From assembly GCF_000374565.1 (NCBI RefSeq), contig NZ_KB894698.1:39708-103707 (forward strand): DNA of 64,000 bases. The letters run 5' to 3'. Source of the stretch: Siminovitchia fordii DSM 16014 = CIP 108821 (lineage in GTDB: Bacteria > Bacillota > Bacilli > Bacillales > Bacillaceae_C). Every line of letters begins with the position of its first letter. Positions within the stretch are counted from its first letter, which is position 1. Below, in pieces: positions 16,399 to 24,311 of the stretch. The translations under genes were made by a program, and so were the position numbers. The notes under the pieces are model-generated. The model had not been told where the DNA came from. It made no database searches and saw only the letters and a program-made list of their open reading frames with translations.

Positions 16399-17247
16399 AT
16401 GAAGAAATTATGGGCAGGAGCAGTGGCGTTATTAGGTTTTATATTTATTATTTCTGGCTGCTCCCAAAGTACAGCAAAGGAATCGGATGATGGAAAAAAA
16501 GTGGTCAAAATCGCGATCAGCGACGAAGTCAATCCTCCATTTTTATATGCCGATGAAAATAACGAACCAATCGGATATGATATCGACTATTTGAAGGAAG
16601 TAGAAAAAAAGCTGCCGGATTATAAATTCGAATACATTTGGGGAGAGGAAGAGTCCAATCTCGTCGGTGTGGACACGGGAAAATATGATTTTGCCATAAA
16701 CTGGTTCTTCAAAAATCCGGAAAGACAGGAAAAATTCCTTTACCCAGAGCACGAATTTGGCTACTCTTTGACTTCTCTGGTAACCAAGAAAGACAGAGAT
16801 GATATTAAAACATTGGATGATATGGTTGGGAAAAAATTTCCACCAGTTTCTCCAAGCGGCGGGTTAAGAGCAATCTTGAATTCCTATAATGACCAGCATC
16901 CAGATGATCCTCTAACATTGGAAAGTATGGATTCTCCGTCAAATGCAGAAAATTTGAAAATGGTGGATAAAGGAAAAGCGGACGCCATGTTCATCAATGT
17001 AACGACATTCAATGAAATTCAAAAGGAATTAAATCTCAATCTTAAGGTCGCTGGCATCATATCCAAAGAACCGATTTTTACAGTTTACAGCAAAGAAAAT
17101 GCGGAACTTGCAAAAGAGATTGACCAGGCAACTGTTGAACTAACAGAAGACGGCACATTATCCAAACTGGCTGAAAAATGGTTTGGGGTAGACTTCTTCC
17201 AGGATCTTGAGTATATCAATGAAGAAGGATTTAATTTTGAAAAGTAA
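16399..17247 (+). CDS. ABC transporter substrate-binding lipoprotein
   Basis: A 282-residue extracytoplasmic solute-binding protein of family 3. A lipoprotein signal (MKKLWAGAVALLGFIFIISGC) ends in a lipobox with Cys21. Mature-domain marks are ISDEVNPPFLYADENNEPIGYDIDYLKEVEKKLP, the NWFFKNPERQEKFLYPEHEFGYS hinge region and the LSKLAEKWFGVDFF tail. Two ATGs lie two codons apart; the second has better spacing from ggggagg. It captures the substrate outside the membrane for the permease pair. Confidence 0.88.
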   Translation: MKKLWAGAVALLGFIFIISGCSQSTAKESDDGKKVVKIAISDEVNPPFLYADENNEPIGYDIDYLKEVEKKLPDYKFEYIWGEEESNLVGVDTGKYDFAINWFFKNPERQEKFLYPEHEFGYSLTSLVTKKDRDDIKTLDDMVGKKFPPVSPSGGLRAILNSYNDQHPDDPLTLESMDSPSNAENLKMVDKGKADAMFINVTTFNEIQKELNLNLKVAGIISKEPIFTVYSKENAELAKEIDQATVELTEDGTLSKLAEKWFGVDFFQDLEYINEEGFNFEK

Positions 17248-17257
17248 ATCCGACTTT

Positions 17258-17293
17258 CCGTATTGGGTTGCTTAACAGCTCAATACGGATTTT
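17258..17293 (+). terminator. Intra-operon hairpin between binding protein and permeases
   Basis: CCGTATTG / CAATACGG with an ATTTTC tail, placed 10 bases after the binding-protein stop. A weak terminator or 3'-end stabiliser here would give more binding protein than permease. Confidence 0.6.
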
Positions 17294-17312
17294 CATTAGG
17301 TGGTGAATTTTA

Positions 17313-18014
17313 ATGACTTCCGGGCTAGCGGGCTGGATTGATTTATTTATAAAAGTACTTGAAAAGCTTCCGCTCACTTTACTTATGCTGGGGCTATCTT
17401 TATTCTTTTCTATTATTCTCGGTGTAGCGGTTGCCGTTATCCGGATTCAGAAACAACCCGTTCTCTATCAATTGGCGACCTTTTATTTATCTTTTACACG
17501 TTGTACACCGTTGCTTGTCCAGTTGTTTCTAGTTTACTTCGGACTTCCGCAACTCCTTTTGGCCTTTAACATTGATATCAATGGATGGGACCGTCTTGTC
17601 TTCCTTATCATTGCTTTTTCGTTTCATACAGCTGCTTATTTATCAGAGGTGTTCAGATCTGCATATCTTGCTGTCGGGCAGGATCAACTGGAAGCGGCAT
17701 ACAGTGTCGGAATGAGTTACCCGCAGGCACTATTCAGGATCATATTGCCGCAGGCTTTTGTCATTTCACTGCCTAATCTGGGAAACAACATTATTGAACT
17801 GTTAAAAGATACATCGTTGGCTTTTACGATCGGAATTATCGATATCATGGGTCAGGTCAGAATTATCCTCGGCAACAACCACGGCATGGGAATGTTCCAG
17901 ATCTATGTCGTGATTTCCTTGGTATATTGGGGAACGTGTATTTTGATAGAAAGTGTCATCGGCTATTTGGAAAAAGTATTTAAAAAAGGCCGGGTGAGTT
18001 TATCAAGGCAATAA
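17313..18014 (+). CDS. ABC transporter permease (first)
   Basis: A 233-residue PAAT-type inner-membrane permease with about five hydrophobic segments. The EAA loop that contacts the ATPase is clear: DQLEAAYSVGMSYPQALFRIILPQA. N-terminal LTLLMLGLSLFFSIILGVAVAVIR and FTRCTPLLVQLFLVYFGLPQLL are also typical. It should pair with the permease encoded 21 bases downstream as a heterodimer. Confidence 0.9.
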   Translation: MTSGLAGWIDLFIKVLEKLPLTLLMLGLSLFFSIILGVAVAVIRIQKQPVLYQLATFYLSFTRCTPLLVQLFLVYFGLPQLLLAFNIDINGWDRLVFLIIAFSFHTAAYLSEVFRSAYLAVGQDQLEAAYSVGMSYPQALFRIILPQAFVISLPNLGNNIIELLKDTSLAFTIGIIDIMGQVRIILGNNHGMGMFQIYVVISLVYWGTCILIESVIGYLEKVFKKGRVSLSRQ

Positions 18015-18035
18015 TATAAGAAGGGAGGGTCAACG

Positions 18036-18764
18036 TTGCTTTTCTCAATCATTAATCTGGAATTTGCGCTTGAACAATTTCCGGAGGTATTAAAAGGAGT
18101 GCCTGCAACACTGGCCATTGCGGTTGTTGCAATGATTTTCGGGCTGGTTTTCGGCCTTTTGATTGCTTTGTGCAGAATTTATCAAGTCCCAGTATTGAAT
18201 CGTTTTTTTATCGTCTATATTTCCTTTATCAGAGGAACACCGTTACTAGTCCAGTTGTATGTGTTTTTTTATGGTGTGCCAGTCCTTCTTGAGTTTCTGA
18301 ACGAACAAACGGGAACAAGTTTTGATGCTTCGGAAATATCTCCATTGATTTATGCCTTCATCGCTTTTACATTGAATACTTCGGCGTATCAGGCGGAGAT
18401 TTTTCGTTCGTCTATCAATGCGGTTAGCGCCGGACAGATGGAAGCTGCACAATCAGTGGGAATGACAACAGCGCAAGGGCTCTGGAGAATTATTTTACCG
18501 CAGGCATTTGTTGTGGCCCTTCCCAACTTGGGAAACACCTTTATCGGTCTCATTAAAGCTACATCACTTGCATTTGCTGTAAAAGTGGTTGAGATTTTGG
18601 CAATAGCCAGAATCATTGCCAATGACGGTTACAGGTTCCTGGAAATGTATCTGGTTGCCTCACTTATCTATTGGGTCATCTCCTGGGTTTTTGAAGTGCT
18701 GTTTGCGGTGGCCGAAAAGAAAATGAGGCGTTATGAAGACCGGGCTGCAGGAGAGGCTGCGTAA
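18036..18764 (+). CDS. ABC transporter permease (second)
   Basis: A 242-residue PAAT permease with the ATPase-contact loop GQMEAAQSVGMTTAQGLWRIILPQAFVVALPNLGNTF and the FIRGTPLLVQLYVFFYGVPVLLEF segment. TTG start with agggagg upstream. Last gene of the operon; a terminator hairpin follows 28 bases later. Confidence 0.9.
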   Translation: MLFSIINLEFALEQFPEVLKGVPATLAIAVVAMIFGLVFGLLIALCRIYQVPVLNRFFIVYISFIRGTPLLVQLYVFFYGVPVLLEFLNEQTGTSFDASEISPLIYAFIAFTLNTSAYQAEIFRSSINAVSAGQMEAAQSVGMTTAQGLWRIILPQAFVVALPNLGNTFIGLIKATSLAFAVKVVEILAIARIIANDGYRFLEMYLVASLIYWVISWVFEVLFAVAEKKMRRYEDRAAGEAA

Positions 18765-18791
18765 TGTAAAAAGAAGATCGGTGAATAAACT

Positions 18792-18840
18792 GCACCCGGA
18801 TTTTTTGGAAACCATCTAAAATTTCGGAGTGCTTTTTTTA
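18792..18840 (+). terminator. Terminator of the ABC operon
   Basis: Bulged stem gcacccggatttt / aaaatttcggagtgc followed by seven T. Confidence 0.75.
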
Positions 18841-19419
18841 TGGCTAGGTATTACGTTTGAATTAGAATAACCGATATTTAAGGAGGAATGAAGGCTACAA
18901 TACAACCCCGAATAAAACAGGAGATACTACAGTGTCTTGGTAATAGATTGGAAAAAATATATAGATAAAGCTGTCTTACATTGTTATACAAATCATCCAA
19001 TATAAATTGGAGGTAAATGGAACGTCTATCAATTGAAATTGCTAAACTATTAAATCAAGGATACTTTTTGGCAATGGCAACAATAAAGGGAATAGACGCC
19101 CTGATACAAAAGAAAAGGACATCTATTCATGAAAAAAGAGCAAGGTATTATGAAGGCAGTTATTAAAAATTAGCTGGTACTCCAAGCTGCACATGCTATG
19201 ACTGGATAAAAAATTGATACCTCTGATAAAGATGTGCCTTTAAAGAAACTCAATCGGCAGTGTATAGTGGGGCAAGGTCGTACGGCTAACGCACCATTTT
19301 GTAATGAACTCGATACCTTATACAACTTATTCATCACATGATGCAGGATGATATATAAGTTTTAGAATGGCATGTTTCTTTCATAATTGCCCATAAGGTA
19401 CATACCTGTGCTTCAATTA
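18841..19419. other. Gene-poor stretch with one small frame
   Basis: Apart from the 49-codon frame listed separately, all frames here are broken by stops. The 3' half (from about 19170) is compositionally mixed and looks decayed, but no parent gene could be named. Confidence 0.4.
19017..19166 (+). CDS. Possible 49-residue hypothetical protein
   Basis: A continuous 49-codon frame starting MERLSIEIAKLLNQGYFLAM and ending in a basic tail (KRARYYEGSY). An almost ideal ttggagg lies only 3 bases before the ATG, which is closer than normal. Helical and amphipathic in appearance; no known family recognised. Confidence 0.35.
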   Translation: MERLSIEIAKLLNQGYFLAMATIKGIDALIQKKRTSIHEKRARYYEGSY

Positions 19420-20574
19420 TCAAGTCGTGTATTCTCCATTGATCCTTACATAATCGTAAGATAAATCACAACCCCAGCCGGTCGCTTTACCTGGACCGCT
19501 TCCAAGAGAGATGGAAATGACAATCTCATTGCTTTCCAAGTAATTTGTGAGTTCCTTCAGATTCGAGTCTGCCGGTTCTCCATTCCTAAACACAGTAAGG
19601 TCACCAAATGCCACGGAAACCTTCTCCCGTTCAATAGGATACTTTGCATTTCCAATGGTTGAAATAATCCTTCCCCAGTTGGGGTCCGATCCGAAGATCG
19701 CCGTTTTGACTAACGGCGAGTTGATGATCGACTTCATCATCACTTTAGCTTCATCATCGTTTTTGGCACCTTCCACTCGTACCTCGACAAGCTTGGTGGC
19801 ACCTTCCCCATCCTTTGCCAAGTCTTTGGCCAGGCTGATCAACATATCGGTCAGTGCTTTCTCGAATTTTTCAAGGTCAACCGGGCCTGCGAGCCCGTTT
19901 GCCATTGCTGCGACAGTATCGCTTGTGCTCGTGTCTCCGTCGACAGAAACCATATTGAAAGAGACATCCACCGCCCGTTTCAACATTGTTTTAAGCACTT
20001 CTTGTTCAATTTTAGCATCAGTCATAATATAGCTGAGCATTGTCGCCATGTTCGGCTCAATCATGCCAGAACCTTTTGCAATGGCACATAAAGTGGTGCC
20101 ATCGATTTTTTTGGAGCGGAATTTTGCAAAGGTATCCGTAGTCATAATGGCTTCAGCAGAGTCCTTCAGACCATCTTTTTTCAACTCGCTTTTCAAGCCT
20201 GGAATTCCATCAACAATTCTTTGGACCGGTAGCGGGACGCCGATGACCCCTGTCGAGGAAGGGAGAATGTCTTCAGGATTAATCGTTAATTCTTCCGCAA
20301 CTGCTGAAATGATTGTATGAACATCCTTAATTCCTTGTTTTCCTGTCGCGACATTCGCATTTTTGCTATTGATGACGAATGCTTGGAGAAAGCCATCTTT
20401 AATATGTTCTTTTCCGACAGTTACTGGTGCACCGCAAAATTGGTTTTTTGTAAACATGGCAGCCGCTGCTGCGCGAGTTTCGGAGTAAATGACAGTAAAA
20501 TCAGGTGTGTTGTCTTTTATCCCAAGTTTTTTCGCGCATGAATAAAAGCCCTTTGGAAGCAGTGTATTATCCAT
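19420..20574 (-). CDS. argJ: Glutamate N-acetyltransferase / ornithine acetyltransferase
   Basis: A 384-residue ArgJ. The autoproteolytic site is at GSGMIEPNMATMLSY, where Thr178 becomes the N-terminal nucleophile of the beta chain. Also typical are SETRAAAAAMFTKNQFCGAPV at the start, the SSTGVIGVPL motif, SVDGDTSTSDTV, and the C-terminal LGSGPGKATGWGCDLSYDYVRINGEYTT. It transfers acetyl from N-acetylornithine to glutamate in arginine biosynthesis. It stands alone here rather than in an argCJBD operon. The start is the second ATG, placed by ataggag. Divergent from an ArgA-like acetyltransferase with candidate ARG boxes between. Confidence 0.95.
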   Translation of the reverse strand: MDNTLLPKGFYSCAKKLGIKDNTPDFTVIYSETRAAAAAMFTKNQFCGAPVTVGKEHIKDGFLQAFVINSKNANVATGKQGIKDVHTIISAVAEELTINPEDILPSSTGVIGVPLPVQRIVDGIPGLKSELKKDGLKDSAEAIMTTDTFAKFRSKKIDGTTLCAIAKGSGMIEPNMATMLSYIMTDAKIEQEVLKTMLKRAVDVSFNMVSVDGDTSTSDTVAAMANGLAGPVDLEKFEKALTDMLISLAKDLAKDGEGATKLVEVRVEGAKNDDEAKVMMKSIINSPLVKTAIFGSDPNWGRIISTIGNAKYPIEREKVSVAFGDLTVFRNGEPADSNLKELTNYLESNEIVISISLGSGPGKATGWGCDLSYDYVRINGEYTT

Positions 20575-20647
20575 TGTAAGTTCTCCTATCTTCATTATTT
20601 TCCATTTAAGAATATTATACAGGGGTCTTCATAAAAAGAAAGGTATA

Positions 20648-20685
20648 ATTGAATAATTATTAGATAAAATGAATATTTATTTAAA
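20648..20685. promoter_or_regulatory. Two candidate ARG boxes
   Basis: Tandem TGAATAATTATTA and TGAATATTTATTT sequences resemble ArgR/AhrC operators (TNTGAATWWWWATTCANA). They sit between argJ and the ArgA-like gene and just upstream of the latter's -35. Confidence 0.5.
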
Positions 20686-20691
20686 AATCTA

Positions 20692-20719
20692 TTGACTTTC
20701 CTTCTCCAATCGGTAAGAT
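20692..20719 (+). promoter_or_regulatory. Sigma-A promoter of the ArgA-like gene
   Basis: TTGACT, 16 bases, TAAGAT, directly downstream of the candidate ARG boxes. Confidence 0.65.
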
Positions 20720-20752
20720 TAACATTATATATTGAATCAAAAGGTGATGAAA

Positions 20753-21208
20753 ATGATCGCAGTCCGTAAGGCTGTTCTCAAGGATATTGATAAAGTCTAT
20801 GCGCTTGTCAACCAGTATGCCAACGAGGAGCTGCTGCTTCCCAGAACACGTGAATCTCTCATCATAAATATACAATCCATATTCGTAGCGGAAGAAAAGG
20901 GTGAAGTTCTTGGGGTTGCCTGCCTTGCTGTCCTTGGGCAGGACATGGCGGAAATTCGTTCTCTCGCAGTTGACGAAAAGGCGCAGGGGCGTGGTGTTGG
21001 AAAAATATTGGTGTCTAAAATTATTGAAGAAACAAAAAAAATAGGGATTTCCAAGTTGATTTCGTTAACTTATCAAGTTACGTTTTTTAAGAAATGCGGG
21101 TTTGAAATTATACAAAAGGAAGAGATGCCCCAAAAGGTCTGGACAGATTGCATCCATTGTCCAAAATTTCCAGCATGTGATGAAGTGGCAATGGCAATCA
21201 CCTTTTAA
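20753..21208 (+). CDS. GNAT acetyltransferase, short ArgA-like (N-acetylglutamate synthase)
   Basis: A 151-residue single-domain GNAT protein. The acetyl-CoA motif A is EIRSLAVDEKAQGRGVGKILV, and the C-terminus carries KKCGFEIIQKEEMPQKVWTDCIHCPKFPACDEVAM. The MPQKVW-DC-x2-CPKFPxCDE pattern is the mark of the short amino-acid N-acetyltransferases annotated as ArgA in Clostridia, Thermus and Geobacter relatives. These make N-acetylglutamate from glutamate and acetyl-CoA. The start is placed by aaaggtg. The divergent argJ supports an arginine role. The Cys pair spacing may bind a metal. Confidence 0.75.
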   Translation: MIAVRKAVLKDIDKVYALVNQYANEELLLPRTRESLIINIQSIFVAEEKGEVLGVACLAVLGQDMAEIRSLAVDEKAQGRGVGKILVSKIIEETKKIGISKLISLTYQVTFFKKCGFEIIQKEEMPQKVWTDCIHCPKFPACDEVAMAITF

Positions 21209-21249
21209 AAAGATAGGGAAAAAATATGTCTTATTCCTGAAAAATTAGA

Positions 21250-21279
21250 TTGACAGTTTCTTTATATAGTTGCTATATT
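21250..21279 (+). promoter_or_regulatory. Sigma-A promoter of leader RNA B
   Basis: TTGACA, 18 bases, TATATT. Predicted start near 21287, ~40 bases before the conserved leader element. Confidence 0.75.
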
Positions 21280-21286
21280 TATATCG

Positions 21287-21443
21287 TCATAGATATTCAT
21301 GACTGAATAACACTATTTAAGAAAGACTGTCGAATCTAACCGGACTTTGTTGGAGAAGCAAAGCCTAACGTAGATTAGAGCCAGTTTACTTAGTAAATGA
21401 CCGTTACTGAAAAAGGGGCATTTAAGGTAAAACTGGCTTTTTT
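21287..21443 (+). promoter_or_regulatory. Leader RNA B: candidate riboswitch or attenuator
   Basis: Same architecture as leader A. GACTG (21325-21329) can pair with CAGTT (21382-21386) around an inner helix AATCTA/TAGATT and an apical helix CTTTG/CAAAG, with internal-loop bases ACCGGA and CCTAACG. CAGTT is also the 5' arm of a terminator, so closing the outer helix should favour read-through. The 5' strand shares TAAGAA(A)GACTG[C/T]CGAATCT and AACC with leader A. The next recognisable gene is the aldehyde dehydrogenase ~860 bases downstream. Confidence 0.58.
21380..21443 (+). terminator. Leader B terminator
   Basis: GCCAGTTTAC / GGTAAAACTGGC stem followed by six or more T. Confidence 0.75.
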
Positions 21444-22304
21444 ATTGCTTAGGAAAGCGTAAAGCAGTAGGGACATTCTGTTCGGCTACTGTGCCCAATC
21501 CTTAAAGGGGATAAGCGGACTCCTGTTGACTTATGAACTGTTTTCAATTTCTCGGGAATCTTCTTGATAGCCCATGCTAAGGCAGGGGGGCTTAAGCTTT
21601 TCTTTTATGCTTTGCATTTTTATCTAAAAAGGCTTGTCGTTGTTTATTCATCGGGAATAGGTCAAAAGCTGTGGAAGAACTATCCCCAAAGGATTGAACA
21701 GCATAAAAGGAAATTATATCAATTCTGCAAGCGGTTCACTTTCTAAGAATGCTAGGTGAATGTGCACATTCATTTCGTGAGATGCACCGTGTCAAATATA
21801 CAGTTTTAATCATCACCTACGATCAGTGCCATTCAGGACCGACTGTCAAAGTTTGTCTTATTCGTGTTTTCGCATGGTGCCGCATCAGGTATATCCAGTC
21901 TAGGCACAATAACTTTGTGACCGGAGGTTTTTCCAAGCTGGTATTTATAAACAGCGTTACAAAAGAAATGAAAACGCCATTAAAATGGCCAGAAAGACAC
22001 GGGCAAACCGGGGAATCGCAGTTTTCAGCCGTACCTTTACGGATGACCTTACGGGGAAGTCATGGTTTATCATTCGGTCCCATTCCAAGCAAGATCTACA
22101 GGCTTCCACATCTATACTATGTAAAAAAACAATTGTAGGAAGCAAATGAGCTGATGTCAAATAGACTTGTAGAACATATTTCAGTGAAGCCGATGAAGAT
22201 TCCAGCAGTCTTGATAGAGTTCGTCCAGGTGCAAAGTTATTTGTTGTCTCGAGTTTTAAAAGATGAATCAGGAATATTATGGAGATTCAGGGAGAGTGAA
22301 CATT
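21444..22304. other. 860-base stretch between leader B and the aldehyde dehydrogenase
   Basis: Frames of up to 129 codons are open here, but none has a ribosome site and the translated sequences look random (Cys/His/Arg-rich, no hydrophobic or family pattern). It may be a decayed gene or an inserted remnant separating the leader from its gene. No RNA gene recognised. Confidence 0.45.
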
Positions 22305-23753
22305 GTGGAGAATTATTTGAATTTTATCGGCGGAGAATGGGTAAGTGCTTCTTCGGGAGAAAAGCATGAACATTTTAATCCGGCAAAACCTTCCGAAACT
22401 ATTGGATTTACTGAAATTTCTACAGTAGAAGATGTAGAAAAAGCGATTGAAGCTGCAAATGCTGCGGCAGCGGGTTGGAAAGCGATGTCTTCAGTTAACC
22501 GTGGTGAAATCCTTCGAAAAGCAGCTGATATTTTGGAAGAACGTGCAGACGATATTGCCAAAACTGCTACGCAGGAGATGGGTAAAAGATTTGTCGAAAC
22601 AAAAGGTGAAGCACTTAGAGGGGCGTCGATCCTAAGATACTACGCTCAAGAAGGCTATCGCAAAAAAGGAGAAGTTCTTCCTTCGGCAGCGGACGGAACC
22701 ACTTTGCTTTCGGTCCGTGTACCTGTAGGTGTTGTAGCAGCCATTACTCCTTGGAACTTCCCAATTGCCATTCCAATTTGGAAAATAGCTCCTGCGCTCG
22801 TATTCGGTAATCCGGTTGTGTGGAAGCCAGGACAGGAAACAGGAATTACAGCGGCAAAAGTGGCAAAAGTATTTGAAGATGCAGGACTTCCTTCCGGTGT
22901 TCTTAACCTTGTATTGGGCAGGGGCTCTGTAATCGGCGATGTTCTTACAACAAACAAACATGTAGCGGCTGTTACATTCACTGGCTCCAATGCAGTAGGC
23001 CAAAACATTGCAAAACTAGCAACTGAAAGTGGAAAGAAATTCCAATTGGAACTTGGCGGTAAAAACCCGGCTGTTGTACTAGCGGATGCAAACCTAGACC
23101 TTGCTGCACGCCTCGTTGTGGAAGGTGCTATGAAACAGACAGGCCAGCGTTGTACTGCAACAAGCCGTGCTTATGTAGAAGCAAGCATATACGAAGAGTT
23201 TGTTGAAAAAGTGATTGAAAATGCCAAACAAATCACAATCGGTAATGGGCTTGAAGATGGGATCACAATGGGTCCTGTTGCATCCAAAAAGCAATTTGAA
23301 ACAGTTACAGGCTATATCCAAAAAGGGAAAGACGAAGGGGCTGACCTTCTGTATGGAGGAAGCACGTTGGATATCGATGGAGGATACTACATTGAGCCGA
23401 CGATTTTTGGAAATGCTAACCACGAAATGACGATTATGAAGGAAGAAATATTCGGCCCGGTCGTAGCGCTGATGAAAGTGGCTGATTATGACGAAGCCCT
23501 TGAAAAAGCCAATGATACAATTTACGGATTAAGCGCTGCCGTATTTACAAATAGTCTTGAAAAAGCGTTCCATTTCATGGAAAACAGTGAAGTGGGAATG
23601 GTACAGATCAATGGTGAGACTGGGGGTGCTGAACCGCAGGCTCCGTTTGGAGGAACAAAAGCATCTGGTCAAGGTCCGAAAGAACAAGGGCAGTCAGCTG
23701 TTGAGTTCTTTACAACAAACAAGACTGTTACGATTAATCCATTCGCCAAATAA
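22305..23753 (+). CDS. Aldehyde dehydrogenase (glutarate- or 2-oxoglutarate-semialdehyde type)
   Basis: A 482-residue NAD(P)-dependent aldehyde dehydrogenase. Seen are the N-terminal YLNFIGGEWV, ITPWNFPIAIPIWKIAPALVFGN, VTFTGSNAVGQNIA of the Rossmann fold, the catalytic Glu in LELGGKNPAVV, the nucleophile in KQTGQRCTATSR, and EEIFGPVVAL. It resembles B. subtilis YcbD and other 2-oxoglutarate-semialdehyde dehydrogenases. Upstream of glutarate genes, oxidation of glutarate semialdehyde to glutarate (a GabD/DavD role) is likely. GTG start chosen because ggagag precedes it; an ATG 14 codons earlier lacks a site. Confidence 0.85.
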   Translation: MENYLNFIGGEWVSASSGEKHEHFNPAKPSETIGFTEISTVEDVEKAIEAANAAAAGWKAMSSVNRGEILRKAADILEERADDIAKTATQEMGKRFVETKGEALRGASILRYYAQEGYRKKGEVLPSAADGTTLLSVRVPVGVVAAITPWNFPIAIPIWKIAPALVFGNPVVWKPGQETGITAAKVAKVFEDAGLPSGVLNLVLGRGSVIGDVLTTNKHVAAVTFTGSNAVGQNIAKLATESGKKFQLELGGKNPAVVLADANLDLAARLVVEGAMKQTGQRCTATSRAYVEASIYEEFVEKVIENAKQITIGNGLEDGITMGPVASKKQFETVTGYIQKGKDEGADLLYGGSTLDIDGGYYIEPTIFGNANHEMTIMKEEIFGPVVALMKVADYDEALEKANDTIYGLSAAVFTNSLEKAFHFMENSEVGMVQINGETGGAEPQAPFGGTKASGQGPKEQGQSAVEFFTTNKTVTINPFAK

Positions 23754-23765
23754 TAAAGTGTTTCA

Positions 23766-23800
23766 CCTGCCGAAAGTGAAAGTCTTTCGGCAGGATTCTT
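23766..23800 (+). terminator. Terminator of the aldehyde dehydrogenase gene
   Basis: Perfect 11-bp stem CCTGCCGAAAG / CTTTCGGCAGG, 7-base loop, short ATTCTT tail. Confidence 0.65.
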
Positions 23801-23803
23801 AAT

Positions 23804-23968
23804 AGAAAAGCGAAAGCGTCTGATCATCAACGTACAGACTGGAGCGACTCTGACGAGATAAAGGAAACACGGCGAAGTGCGGACCTCCTGTCCACCGTAG
23901 CCGATGTTGACTTATCGTAGGAAGAGAAGTGAAGTCTGCTAGTCGATAGACGCTGAAGCTAGCCAATA
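23804..23968. repeat. Dispersed Bacillus-type repeat, copy 1
   Basis: About 165 bases beginning agaaaagcgaaagcgtctg and ending gacgctgaagctagccaat. It is followed directly by a second copy. The ends (AAAGCGNAAGCGTC..., ...GACGCTGAAGCT) are inverted-repeat-like, as in the short non-coding mobile repeats common in Bacillaceae intergenic DNA. Confidence 0.8.
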
Positions 23969-24190
23969 AGAAAAGCGAAAGCGTCTGATCATCAACGTAC
24001 AGACTGGAGCGACTCTGAGGAGATAAAGGAAACACGGCGAAGTGCGGACCTCCTGTCCGTCGGCAGGCTTAATACGCGACATCCTGTCGCTTCGCTTGCA
24101 CTAGGACCTCCTGTCCGTCGAAGCCGATGTTGACTTATCGTAGGAAGAGAAGTGAAGTCTGCTAGTCGATAGACGCTGAAGCTAGCCAAT
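23969..24190. repeat. Dispersed Bacillus-type repeat, copy 2 with internal insertion
   Basis: Nearly identical to copy 1 but with an extra ~58 bases (about 24059-24116), which is bounded by a repeat of gacctcctgtcc. The fragment aaaaaaagcgaaagag after it may be the start of a third, truncated copy. Confidence 0.8.
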
Positions 24191-24311
24191 AAAAAAAGCG
24201 AAAGAGTTTTTCAATAACGGACGATAGTCAAAGCGCTTGCTCGACCACCAAGTCCGCTTTGAGGAATTAGTGTTTTTGGGAAAAGGAAGAATATACCAAA
24301 GGAGTAAAAGA

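Noticed and set aside
21749..22138. 129-codon frame after leader B
   Set aside because: No ribosome site, odd composition rich in Cys/His/Arg, and no recognisable family pattern.
23804..24190. CRISPR array
   Set aside because: Only two long, adjacent, almost identical units with no spacers; they are dispersed-type repeats.
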